Shown: piece by piece, positions 32,834 through 40,225 of the stretch | Layout of the letters: every line of letters begins with the position of its first letter | Position numbering within the stretch: the first letter of the stretch is position 1 | Assembly: GCF_000832125.1 (NCBI RefSeq) | Contig: NZ_JPRK01000021.1 | Coordinates: 1-51,981 of the forward strand | DNA: 51,981 nucleotides | Source of the DNA: Flavobacterium hibernum | Lineage (GTDB): Bacteria > Bacteroidota > Bacteroidia > Flavobacteriales > Flavobacteriaceae | Direction of reading: 5' to 3' | Notes under the pieces: generated by a model | What the model was told of the DNA's origin: nothing | What the model saw: only the letters and a program-made list of their open reading frames with translations | Databases searched by the model: none | Program-made: the position numbers and the translations under genes

Positions 32834-33163
32834 TTAAATATTCTCATACGGTGTAATGATAGCTTTATACAATCCTATAGTGGGATTCTTTCCATAAATT
32901 ATTAATGCATCATACTCAATGTCCAATTGGTGCTTTTTTAATTGAAATGAAATTGGAAATATACCTGTATCAATATTGGCACTTACTATTATTTCAACTT
33001 CTCGTTTCGAAGAATCAAAAGTTATCAAAGCTTCGCAGTCAATATAGGTTTCGTGTTGCTTTGTTTTAATATCGAAATTACAAGTGAAATTCTGAGTTAA
33101 ATCATTTGTTTTAATGAACTCCTTTAGAAAATCCAGATTTCTTATTAACCGATTGCCAAACAT
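32834..33163 (-). CDS. Small hypothetical protein
   Basis: A 109-residue protein convergent with the sigma factor gene, one base apart. It begins MFGNRLIRNLDFLKEFIKTND and is a mixed alpha/beta soluble protein with a central run of strands (ETYIDCEALITFDSSKREVEIIVSANID). No motif is recognised. Its tight convergence might allow antisense interference with sigma gene transcription; whether it modulates the sigma factor is open. Confidence 0.6.
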   Translation of the reverse strand: MFGNRLIRNLDFLKEFIKTNDLTQNFTCNFDIKTKQHETYIDCEALITFDSSKREVEIIVSANIDTGIFPISFQLKKHQLDIEYDALIIYGKNPTIGLYKAIITPYENI

Positions 33164-33348
33164 ACCACTGTGATTTGAATAGTATGATAAATTTACAAAT
33201 TACTTTTATAAGTCTTTTCTTAAATTTAATAATATTATTACGGCATATACAAAAAGCGGTTCATGATGTTAGTTGAAAGTAGTTCAAAAGTATAGAAATG
33301 CGTGCATAAAAGTCGATTCCAGCCAGATTTCACATTTAGAGATAAAAA

Positions 33349-33367
33349 AACCACCTTTAAGGTGGTT
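33349..33367. terminator. Terminator for the 86-aa minus-strand gene
   Basis: Inverted repeat aaccacctt / aaggtggtt, with an A run on the plus strand that gives TTTTTTT on the minus strand, 6 bp after the 86-residue gene. Confidence 0.8.
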
Positions 33368-33373
33368 AATTTC

Positions 33374-33634
33374 TTACTGTAGCTTAGTACCGAAAAGCTT
33401 TTTGATTCGCTTCATATTTTTTTCACGAAGTTCAGCGTGCAAGTTCTCTTTATCAAAATATTCATCAGCCATTTGAACAATTTCATCAAGTGTTACACCT
33501 GATGCAGCAGCTAATTTTCGTGCTTCTTTTGCTCGGTCTTCATCCATTTTGTGGCCACCAAATATTTTGTCAGCAGTTCCAAACCAGCCACCAATTCTTC
33601 TATTTATTTCTTCTAATGCTTCACTGTGCGTCAT
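33374..33634 (-). CDS. Small basic helical protein beside the control region
   Basis: An 86-residue protein (MTHSEALEEINRRIGGWFGTADKIFGGHK, then a long charged helix ending KKLFGTKLQ). It is divergent from the early rightward unit and faces the operator-like repeat cluster at 33687-33796. By position it is the best candidate for a lysogeny regulator. It does not show a clear helix-turn-helix, although the segment AREARKLAAASGVTLDEIVQMA has some resemblance (KEARKLAAASGVTLDEI). The regulator role is therefore only a possibility. Confidence 0.6.
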   Translation of the reverse strand: MTHSEALEEINRRIGGWFGTADKIFGGHKMDEDRAKEARKLAAASGVTLDEIVQMADEYFDKENLHAELREKNMKRIKKLFGTKLQ

Positions 33635-33686
33635 ATCCTGTTTTATTAGTTAGTGTATAAATATAGTAATTTGTTTACAAATAAAA

Positions 33687-33796
33687 TTGTATTCAAATTA
33701 GACCCTATTCAATGAATACACTATCAGGCTAATAGATTCACTGATTAATTATTTTTAATTGTATTCAAAAATAAGTATACTTTAATTTGGATACAA
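33687..33796. promoter_or_regulatory. Cluster of operator-like repeats
   Basis: TTGTATTCAAA occurs at 33687-33697 and again at 33759-33769. An inverted near-match, TTTGGATACAA, is at 33786-33796 and a half site, TGAATACA, is near 33713-33720. The perfect palindrome aagtatactt lies at 33773-33782. The third full site overlaps the -33 element of the rightward promoter at 33786-33818. The cluster separates divergent genes, as do phage immunity operators. Confidence 0.6.
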
Positions 33797-33818
33797 ATAA
33801 TATTTAATCGTATCTTTG
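33786..33818 (+). promoter_or_regulatory. Host-type early rightward promoter
   Basis: TTTG at 33786-33789 and TATCTTTG at 33811-33818 with a 21-bp spacer fit the Bacteroidetes TTTG / TAnnTTTG promoter. The -33 element lies inside an operator-like repeat. The predicted transcript begins near 33824 and leads to the genes at 33943 and 34343. Confidence 0.75.
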
Positions 33819-33876
33819 AATAGTTCAAAAAAGGAACACAAGTTAATTGACATATTGAGATTACCACCAAATAAAA

Positions 33877-33899
33877 AAGCGGTACTACTAATACCGCTT
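33877..33899 (+). terminator. Leader hairpin before the 112-aa gene
   Basis: Stem aagcggta / taccgctt within the predicted 5' leader, with an A run before it and only a weak T run (aatttatt) after it. It may be an attenuator or a terminator for leftward antisense transcription. Confidence 0.5.
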
Positions 33900-33942
33900 A
33901 ATTTATTAGCACCAAATTCTTTCGAATCTAATACATATAACT

Positions 33943-34281
33943 ATGGCAAATTTAAATAAAAGATTTGAGAATATCGAAGAATTGGTTCAACGTGAATTCG
34001 ACGTTGATGAAACTCTAAAACTGCTTCAACTAAACCAGAATGTTTTTTGGAGTTGGGGCGTTGAGAAAGTACTTAGAGTTAAGAACAAAGGTTTGTTCTT
34101 ATTGGTTAACGGACATCATCATAAAGGATGGGTCTTTATCGTGTTAGCTTGGAATGATACATACAGTTATTATCTTATAGAAGATGTTAAGAGTATCAAG
34201 AAAGAAGTTACCGATGTTTATTTTGATGAACTTCAGAATAGATTGGATAAGGACATTGAATACATTGAAGATTATAAATAA
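33943..34281 (+). CDS. Hypothetical early protein
   Basis: A 112-residue protein (MANLNKRFENIEELVQREFDVDETLKLLQLNQNVFWSWGVEK). It combines an N-terminal helical part and a beta-rich core (GLFLLVNGHHHKGWVFIVLAWNDTYSYYLI) with an acidic helical tail. The VFWSWGVEK and HHHKGWV segments are recognisable in small Bacteroidetes proteins of unknown function. It is first behind the early rightward promoter and is followed by the small serine recombinase, 62 bp later. No role is assigned. Confidence 0.65.
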   Translation: MANLNKRFENIEELVQREFDVDETLKLLQLNQNVFWSWGVEKVLRVKNKGLFLLVNGHHHKGWVFIVLAWNDTYSYYLIEDVKSIKKEVTDVYFDELQNRLDKDIEYIEDYK

Positions 34282-34342
34282 TATATAACCTGAAAGAATT
34301 GGGTGCTGAGGTGGTTTTCTTAATATACTAAACAAATGCACT

Positions 34343-34960
34343 ATGAAAAAAGCACGATATGTCAGGGTTTCCAGCGGTACACAAAATACCATCAGGCAAA
34401 CGATTAAACAACACCCAGATGAGCAGGTCTTTATTGATGTTATAAGCGGTGCTGTTGCATTCAATGACCGACCGCAAGCACAACTATTGATTGAAGCAAT
34501 TGAAGCTGGTACGGTCGATTATTTGACTGTAGAGTCTATAGACAGAATTGGTCGTGATGCGTTCAATATCCAGAGCACAATTCAATACCTCAATTCTAAA
34601 AGTGTTAATCTAAAAGTGGAAAATTTAGGAATAGAATCGTTTGCTAATAATAAACCGAATCCAATTTTCAAGATGATAGCAGATGTGTTGGCCAACGTGG
34701 CCGAACTCACCAGAAACAACATTAGGGAATCCCAAGCACAAGGTATAGCGGTGGCAGTTGCGCAAGGAAAATTTCGTGGCAGGGTTAAAGGAACGACTAC
34801 ATCAGATAAGGACTTTCTGAAGAAGTATGATAACGTTGTGAAAGAATTAAAAGCTGGTGTTAATTCTTTGCGAAAGATTGCTAAACTAACGGATACGTCT
34901 TTATCAACGGTAACAAGGGTTAAAACTATTTTAGATAAAAATGAAAAAGGTATCAATTAA
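34343..34960 (+). CDS. Small serine recombinase (resolvase/invertase type)
   Basis: A 205-residue protein of the resolvase/invertase class. The catalytic domain (about 1-140) has YVRVSSGTQN with Arg8 and Ser10, DYLTVESIDRIGRDAFN with the conserved arginine pair, and a long E-helix (NPIFKMIADVLANVAELTRNNIRESQAQGIA). The C-terminal part (KELKAGVNSLRKIAKLTDTSLSTVTRVKTIL) is a helix-turn-helix. It is far smaller than the integrase and lacks a zinc ribbon, so it may invert or resolve DNA instead of integrating the phage. I found no obvious inverted recombination sites flanking a segment. Overlap of its 3' end with a terminator sets the end of this unit. Confidence 0.9.
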   Translation: MKKARYVRVSSGTQNTIRQTIKQHPDEQVFIDVISGAVAFNDRPQAQLLIEAIEAGTVDYLTVESIDRIGRDAFNIQSTIQYLNSKSVNLKVENLGIESFANNKPNPIFKMIADVLANVAELTRNNIRESQAQGIAVAVAQGKFRGRVKGTTTSDKDFLKKYDNVVKELKAGVNSLRKIAKLTDTSLSTVTRVKTILDKNEKGIN

Positions 34961-34969
34961 GATACCTTT
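34946..34969. terminator. Terminator overlapping the recombinase stop codon
   Basis: Stem aaaggtatc / gataccttt enclosing the TAA stop in its loop, shared by the convergent recombinase and 109-residue genes. Its outer bases resemble the arms of the 70-bp palindromic repeats (ggtatca). Confidence 0.75.
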
Positions 34970-34974
34970 CTCTA

Positions 34975-35304
34975 TTAATCTATAGCAAAACTAATATCAT
35001 TGACATATTGCTGAAAACCTCCATTACGAGCTTTTAAACCATTGTAGGCCATTTTATTCGTGAATGTATAATCTTCATAAGCCTTACTATTAATGTACTT
35101 CTTAACATTTGTTAGAATATCTTGGTACATATCATTCACTATATTTTCACAATGTTCTTGCGTCAAACTTTCGTCTCGATTCGGAATGTAGGTAATAAGA
35201 AGTACAGCTAAACCATCTTCAACTCTTTGTTTGACCACTTCTTTATCCGTGGCAAATGTAACGGTAAATTTTTTATCGTTTATTGTTATATTTTCTTCTT
35301 GCAT
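34975..35304 (-). CDS. Small protein behind the Abi-alpha gene
   Basis: A 109-residue alpha/beta protein starting MQEENITINDKKFTVTFATDKEVVKQRVEDG. It is 4 bp downstream of the Abi-alpha-like gene, so the two form a unit. It has no catalytic or DNA-binding motif. Its constant adjacency would be expected if it moderates or assists the Abi protein, but this is inference from spacing alone. Confidence 0.6.
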   Translation of the reverse strand: MQEENITINDKKFTVTFATDKEVVKQRVEDGLAVLLITYIPNRDESLTQEHCENIVNDMYQDILTNVKKYINSKAYEDYTFTNKMAYNGLKARNGGFQQYVNDISFAID

Positions 35305-35308
35305 ACTT

Positions 35309-35902
35309 TTATTTTATTGATGAACAACAATTAATAAATTGAATTCCAATTTCTGTTACTGAATAATATACGGGCGAATTTTCTTCTTCACTAAACATAA
35401 ATCCTTCATTTATAATTCGGTCTATTAATCCGAGTCTTTTTAAATTTGAGATTTGTATTTCACTAATTCTGAAAGATGTAGACCTGATTCCTTTTTTAAG
35501 TTGAATTCTATCTAACTCGATTGCTTCACTCGCTGATAATTGATTTAAAATGAAAGGAAATATTGATGATTCATAATGCTGATTTGCATCACTAAATTTT
35601 ACTATAAGATTCGACCATTTTTTCTGTAAGGTCTCATCCTCTTCAAGTGATGAAAATTCTAAGAGTGGAATAAGCGTTTTAAGATTAATATGTTTTATTG
35701 ATAGATTATTTTCCTCAGCAATCCTCTTTGCATCTGAAAATATTTTTATCTGGTTTCTTAATCTTCTGGTTCGTATCTTATCAGATAACAGCAGTCCAGC
35801 TTCTTCTAATGAAGAACCAGCAAGTTTTTCAATAAATCCAGCGATTAAGTCAATTCCTTTTTCAATTGCTGTTGAAGTGATATCAAACTTTGTATTTTCC
35901 AT
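35309..35902 (-). CDS. Abi-alpha (DUF4393)-like abortive-infection protein
   Basis: A 197-residue protein matching the DUF4393/Abi-alpha pattern: an N-terminal amphipathic helix (GIDLIAGFIEKLAGSSLEEAG), a basic RTRRLRNQIKIF segment, then the signature LKTLIPLLEFSSLEEDETLQKKWSNLIV (about residues 73-101). The stretch FPFILNQLSASEAIELDRI follows. The family is associated with abortive infection and often resides in prophages. The C-terminal half is a winged-helix-like part (ISEIQISNLKRLGLI, VYYSVTEIGIQFINCC). It forms a minus-strand pair with the 109-residue gene near attR and so is likely expressed from the lysogen to exclude other phages. Mechanism unknown. Confidence 0.72.
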   Translation of the reverse strand: MENTKFDITSTAIEKGIDLIAGFIEKLAGSSLEEAGLLLSDKIRTRRLRNQIKIFSDAKRIAEENNLSIKHINLKTLIPLLEFSSLEEDETLQKKWSNLIVKFSDANQHYESSIFPFILNQLSASEAIELDRIQLKKGIRSTSFRISEIQISNLKRLGLIDRIINEGFMFSEEENSPVYYSVTEIGIQFINCCSSIK

Positions 35903-36072
35903 ATCTTACTTTTGGTTAAACTGAATGTTAGTCTTGTAAAGTTAATGGAATTAAAGTCGCCAGTGCTGTTGAAATGACTATTATTATTAACGTATTTTGT
36001 TTATAAACGTAAAACAACTCTTTATACGTGTCCGATAAAAAATATTAAATTAGCAAAAACATTTAATCGTAT

Positions 36073-36867
36073 ATGAGTATTGAACCCAAATTACTTGAAA
36101 TAAGAAAAATTGCAAGAGAACGTGGCAAGTATGTTATGGGTAAATTATTTGACGATTATCTCACAGGATACTTTGATAAAATTAGAATTCCATCATGCTC
36201 GTTTTGCGGTGCAGAAGAAAATCTCACCAAGGAACATATAATACCTAAATGGGTCTTTGAAAGTAATCCAAAAACCTCTTTCAAATCTGATGTGAACCAA
36301 CTTGACCAATCTTACATTAAAGCTACAATTCCCTTATGTGGAAAATGTAATTCCGAATTATTTAATGCTATAGAACGAGAAGTTCAAAAAATCATTTCAG
36401 AGGTAGATTTAAAGAAAAGATATTATAGTCCAGAAGAATGGTTAATTATAATTCGATGGTTGGAAATTATTGATTTTAAATTTCAAGTATGGGATTTGCG
36501 GACTGATTTCAAAAGACATAAGAAAGCAGAATTTATACCATTTTTATCTATTTTTTCAATTGCATTTATGCGTGATGGGTCGGTAAGAACGGTTACAACA
36601 AAAGCAAGAATGGCACGTAAAAGAATTGCTACAAAGGATAAGACAAAGAATATTTCATCATTAATTGTGGGAACAACAAAGAACAAATCGTTTAATTATT
36701 TTCATACATCTAACGAATTCATTTTCTTGGAAATTCCCTTGCATAATAAATGCTTTTTTTACTTCTATCATAGAGAATTTAAAAGCGATACCCAGGCAAA
36801 AAGAGCAGCAATGAAGATTATAAAATCTGCATTTTCTGACGATAAGAGTGAAAATCCAACTACTTAA
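36073..36867 (+). CDS. HNH endonuclease-like protein
   Basis: A 264-residue protein with a complete zinc-HNH signature: Cys42 and Cys45 (SCSFCGAEE), the TKEHIIPKW motif with His55, and Cys89, Cys92 and Asn93 (CGKCN). The remaining 165 residues are alpha/beta and carry basic segments (VRTVTTKARMARKRIATKDK). They may bind DNA or regulate the nuclease. It is solitary, between the Abi-alpha pair and attR, with no packaging genes nearby. It is more likely cargo than the packaging-associated HNH enzyme seen next to terminase in other phages. A defence role is plausible but not shown. Confidence 0.75.
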   Translation: MSIEPKLLEIRKIARERGKYVMGKLFDDYLTGYFDKIRIPSCSFCGAEENLTKEHIIPKWVFESNPKTSFKSDVNQLDQSYIKATIPLCGKCNSELFNAIEREVQKIISEVDLKKRYYSPEEWLIIIRWLEIIDFKFQVWDLRTDFKRHKKAEFIPFLSIFSIAFMRDGSVRTVTTKARMARKRIATKDKTKNISSLIVGTTKNKSFNYFHTSNEFIFLEIPLHNKCFFYFYHREFKSDTQAKRAAMKIIKSAFSDDKSENPTT

Positions 36868-36936
36868 TCGGGTACTGCCATACAACAACTGAAAAAATAA
36901 ATTGTACAAATTATAATAATAAAAAAACAACATAAG

Positions 36937-37188
36937 ATGAGTAATTTTAATACAGAATGTGAACAAGTAGTTGACGATTTTATAATGTCTTTTGATAAGA
37001 TTAAGGGAAGTAATTTAAATCGCATACAACTATCAAACGAATATACAGCCCTAATAAATGATGTAACTGGTAAACTAGGAAATATAGCAATTAAACACTC
37101 AATACAGGATGGTAACTTTGGCGTTTTATATATAGCAACATTTGCATATTCAAGTAGATGTCAACGTTACCTCGAACAAAATATTTAA
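36937..37188 (+). CDS. Small hypothetical protein near attR
   Basis: An 83-residue protein (MSNFNTECEQVVDDFIMSFDKIKGSNLNRI), largely helical, with no recognised motif. It is the last gene before attR. The upstream spacer carries an A-rich stretch with acataag, and no promoter of either class is obvious. Small proteins at this location are sometimes directionality factors, but no DNA-binding motif supports that here. Confidence 0.55.
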   Translation: MSNFNTECEQVVDDFIMSFDKIKGSNLNRIQLSNEYTALINDVTGKLGNIAIKHSIQDGNFGVLYIATFAYSSRCQRYLEQNI

Positions 37189-37248
37189 TAATAAATAGCA
37201 CTTTTCAATATTTAAAGATATTAAATATTTGATAGTCAGATATTTAAT

Positions 37249-37278
37249 AAGTGGTATTTCTTTGCTATATTTTTATAA
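37249..37278 (+). other. attR (arm 37249-37263, core 37275-37278)
   Basis: The phage side carries aagtggtatttcttt, the exact inverse of the attL arm. The ATAA core then leads into comM codons reading GGHNI on the minus strand. Phage sequence supplies the last two residues and the TAG of the truncated ComM. Confidence 0.85.
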
Positions 37279-37927
37279 TGTTATGACCTCCGGCAGCAGC
37301 AATTTCCATACAGCGTTTTATACTTTCCTGCCCACGAACATCAGAGAAATCAAATTCAGGAAAATCCAGCATTTTATAAAATTCTTCTCGCGTGTCAATT
37401 ATAGTCGGTTCAAGAGTTCCCTTTCCTGCAAAAAAGTCAATTACTTCTTGTAGTTTTTCAACTCCATAAACATCTAAACCAGTAACTATAGCAGCTTCTT
37501 TTACATTTTGAATTGGAAGAAAGAAACCTTTATATCCTTCTTCTTTTGCTTTTATTGCGATAGGCAGTGCACCGCGAATGGGTTGTAAACTTCCGTCGAG
37601 AGAAAGTTCTCCCATAATAATATACTTCTCAATTTCTGGAGCTTTTATCTGATCTGATGCAACCAAAATCCCCATCGCTAGAGGCAAATCATAGGCAGAA
37701 CCTTCTTTTCGCAAATCGGCTGGAGCCATATTGATGGTGATTTTTTTCCCTGGCAAACTCAATCCGTTATTTTTAAGCGCGGCGGCAATTCTATAACTGC
37801 TTTCTTTTATTGCATTGTCTGGCAATCCAACTAAATGATAACCAATCCCTTTATCCATATGCACTTCGACTGTAATAGTCGTTGCTTCTACTCCAAAAAC
37901 AGCACTCCCGTAAATTTTTACTAACAT
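37265..37927 (-). pseudogene. comM: comM (yifB) N-terminal fragment, cut by prophage
   Basis: Residues 1-218 of ComM plus two phage-encoded residues and a TAG stop. The fragment begins MLVKIYGSAVFGVEATTITVEVHMDKGIGYHLVGLPDNAIKES and is the ChlI/Lon-S16-like N-terminal domain. It ends at FDFSDVRGQESIKRCMEIAAAGGHNII, immediately before the Walker A loop. It keeps the native promoter region and start. Without the AAA+ domain on the other side of the phage it should be inactive as a helicase, though a stable truncated protein could still be made and might act as a dominant-negative. Excision would fuse it precisely with the fragment at 198-1079. Confidence 0.95.
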
Positions 37928-38212
37928 AAAATCCTTTCATTAAATATTTTTAAAACTACTAAAATTAATTTTATTTAACAGTTAAAATATTACAAATAAA
38001 TCCAAATTAAAAAAGACCTAAAGTCACTAAAAATCAAAAAAGCCTTATTTTATAAAGATAAAATCAGTATTTATGCTTATCTTGCGAAAATATCATCGAC
38101 AATCTATCGATACATTCGATTTCTAATTCTTGAAATCTTACTGCAATTAATTTTGCTTCTTTACATCTGCTGAAAATTTACAATCGGCACAAATAATCTA
38201 AAAATTTAAACA

Positions 38213-38647
38213 ATGGAATTTAAATTAATCAATCCAATTACTGGACCGGACGAGACATATACACCAGAAATCATTACTGCATTTTTGTACACGCATTTAG
38301 AACAATATGGTGACGAAAAAGAGGACATTCTAAAAGCTATAACTCATGCAATGAATCCTGAAAAAGGTGGAAATATAATTGTTGGACTAGAAAATGAGAA
38401 AATAGTTGGAACTGTAGTTTTAAACAATACCGGAATGAAAGATTTTCATCCTGAGAATCTTCTGGTTTACATTGCGGTCGATAACTCGCAAAGAGGAAAA
38501 GGATATGGAAAAAAACTAATGGAAAAAGCCATTGCTGTCGCAGATGGAAATCTCGCGCTACACGTTGAACCAGATAATCCGGCTAAAGCTTTATACGAAA
38601 AACTCGGGTTTACAAATAAGTATCTCGAAATGCGATTAATTAAATAA
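38213..38647 (+). CDS. GNAT family N-acetyltransferase
   Basis: A 144-residue GNAT protein. The acetyl-CoA loop reads VDNSQRGKGYGKKLMEKAI (motif A, about residues 90-108). The C-terminal strand and helix HVEPDNPAKALYEKLGFTNKYLEMRLI are the standard motif B. The acceptor substrate is not evident. It precedes a PLP-dependent racemase-like gene by 36 bp on the same strand, so the two may act on a common amino acid. The start follows an A/T-rich leader with no Shine-Dalgarno. Confidence 0.88.
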   Translation: MEFKLINPITGPDETYTPEIITAFLYTHLEQYGDEKEDILKAITHAMNPEKGGNIIVGLENEKIVGTVVLNNTGMKDFHPENLLVYIAVDNSQRGKGYGKKLMEKAIAVADGNLALHVEPDNPAKALYEKLGFTNKYLEMRLIK

Positions 38648-38683
38648 TCGCAAATTCATTAATTCAATAAAAAACAAAGCCTA

Positions 38684-39757
38684 ATGGCATTTATAAAATT
38701 ATACCGTAAAAAACTAAAAGAGAACTACACTTTTCTGAATTCACTTTTTGAATCCAAAAATATTCAATGGGGAGTTGTATCGAAACTTTTATGTGGAAAC
38801 AAAATTTATCTTAAAGAAATCATTTCACTCGGTGTCAAAGAAATACATGATTCTAGAGTTAGTAATTTAAAAAAAATCAAGTCGCTTGATCCTACTATAC
38901 AAACTGTTTACATAAAACCTCCCGCGAAACGAAGTATTCCAAACATTGTAAAATATGCTGATGTAAGTTTTAATACCGAAATTTATACTATCCAAATGCT
39001 TTCGGACGAGGCTAAAAAGCAAAACAAGATTCATAAAATCATTATTATGATTGAAATGGGTGATTTGCGAGAAGGTGTCATGGGCGAAGATTTAATCGAA
39101 TTTTATGGCGCTATAATAAGTATGTCAAATATTGAGATTCTAGGAATTGGCACTAACCTAAATTGTTTAAGTGGTGTAATGCCGACGCAAGACAAACTGA
39201 TTCAATTAAGTTTATACAAGCAACTTATTGAAGCTAAATTTAATATTACAATTCCTTGGGTTTCTGGTGGAACTTCTGTTGCAATACCTTTATTACTTAA
39301 AAATGCCAGACCAATGGCTGTTAATCATTTTAGAATTGGTGAAGCTTTATTTTTTGGAAAAGATTTATTTACAGGAGAAACTATTTCGGGAATGCACAAT
39401 GACGTTTTTAAACTTTTTGCCGAAGTAATTGAAATTACCGAAAAACCAGATATTCCAACGGGCGAACTTGGAGAAAATGTTGCAGGAAACACTTTCTCGA
39501 TGAATGATACTGAGGATCTGGGAGGAACTTCATTAAGAGCTATTCTGGATATTGGATTATTAGATATGCAACCTCAATATTTAGAAGCGGTTGACAACGA
39601 AATTACAATTGTAGATGCCAGCTCTGATATGCTTGTTATTGATATTTCGAGCTCAACAAAAAAATATAAAGTTGGAGATCTGGTTTCCTTCAATATTAAA
39701 TATATGGGCGCTTTGTATTTATTAAGTTCTAACTATATCGAAAAGAATATAGAATAG
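38684..39757 (+). CDS. Alanine/ornithine racemase-family PLP enzyme
   Basis: A 357-residue PLP-dependent enzyme of the alanine racemase fold. Lys34 in NIQWGVVSKLLCGN is the likely Schiff-base lysine. Other landmarks are IHDSRVSNLKKI, the barrel strand IGTNLNCLSGVMPT and the phosphate-binding block VNHFRIGEALFFGKDLF, followed by the C-terminal beta domain. The GTNLNC...P motif and length point to the ornithine racemase-like (Orr) subgroup more than to cell-wall Alr. Substrate cannot be fixed from sequence alone. It is preceded by the GNAT gene in a likely two-gene operon. Confidence 0.82.
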   Translation: MAFIKLYRKKLKENYTFLNSLFESKNIQWGVVSKLLCGNKIYLKEIISLGVKEIHDSRVSNLKKIKSLDPTIQTVYIKPPAKRSIPNIVKYADVSFNTEIYTIQMLSDEAKKQNKIHKIIIMIEMGDLREGVMGEDLIEFYGAIISMSNIEILGIGTNLNCLSGVMPTQDKLIQLSLYKQLIEAKFNITIPWVSGGTSVAIPLLLKNARPMAVNHFRIGEALFFGKDLFTGETISGMHNDVFKLFAEVIEITEKPDIPTGELGENVAGNTFSMNDTEDLGGTSLRAILDIGLLDMQPQYLEAVDNEITIVDASSDMLVIDISSSTKKYKVGDLVSFNIKYMGALYLLSSNYIEKNIE

Positions 39758-39812
39758 ATCTATTATTTAGGCGTCTAGTCCAATTTGGGTTTTAAACTTA
39801 TCTTTCTTTTTT

Positions 39813-39862
39813 TCAAGCCGAAATTATTTTGATACGATATGATCAAAATGGTTTCGGCTTGA
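39813..39862 (+). terminator. Long hairpin in the racemase-amt intergenic region
   Basis: Two 21-bp arms (tcaagccgaaa...attttgat and its near-complement) around an 8-base loop. The only two DNA mismatches become U-G pairs in plus-strand RNA, so a transcript folds without a bulge. It lies 56 bp after the racemase stop with a T-rich run before it and a short one after. The 39758-40225 interval also holds the amt promoter region (tatactttta at about 40190), and I see no gene in it. Confidence 0.6.
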
Positions 39863-40225
39863 TTTCTTCAAATCTCCTCATACAACTCTACACTTTCTCC
39901 CGATTTAAATCCTTGAATTTTAATATCTAAAAATATTAAAAAGCTTTAATATATTTCATGTTTAAATCAAATATGACGATTTTAAACAAAAAATACCAAT
40001 ATTCACAAGTAAAACGCCATCTAAAAAATAGGAAAATTACTCGATTTCATAATTAGCTTGAAAAAATCGTTGCCAAATCGTAAATTTTAAGTTCATTTTA
40101 ACAAATACACGCAAAATACAAGGGGTTAAATTTTAAAATTAACAAAAATTAAACACATCACTCTATTTTTTATAGGGGTGTCGAATGATTTTATACTTTT
40201 ATAAAAAATTTAAAACTAAATAACT

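Larger units (their letters stand above)
1081..37278. mobile_element. Intact siphovirus-like prophage integrated in comM
   Basis: The element is bounded by a 4-bp core (ATAA on the plus strand) at 1081-1084 and 37275-37278, giving a unit of about 36.2 kb. It has a large serine integrase next to attL and a primase, protease, capsid, portal, fibre, holin, endolysin, both terminase subunits, tail genes and tape measure. It also has its own sigma factor. The long tape measure and lack of any sheath or contractile baseplate gene suggest a non-contractile long tail. No transposase is present, so it is not Mu-like. Every structural frame is open, which argues for a functional prophage. No canonical repressor is recognisable. 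Confidence 0.93.

Noticed and set aside
33280..33345. tRNA-like phrase (agtcgattccagccag)
   Set aside because: A T-arm-like phrase exists, but no acceptor, D or anticodon arm can be folded around it.
14712..34960. Diversity-generating retroelement for the fibre
   Set aside because: No reverse transcriptase and no template/variable repeat pair is present.
34343..34960. Fibre-inverting invertase with a classical invertible segment
   Set aside because: No inverted crossover sites flank part of the fibre gene, so only a general recombinase call is made.
35918..35941. Minus-strand CTTTACAA (35934-35941) as a fifth late promoter
   Set aside because: After 16 bp the sequence is AACCAAA, with no TANNATT, so it is treated as a chance half-match.
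1081..37278. Mu-like transposable phage
   Set aside because: No transposase or Mor/Gam-type genes are present, and the ends are att sites of a serine integrase.
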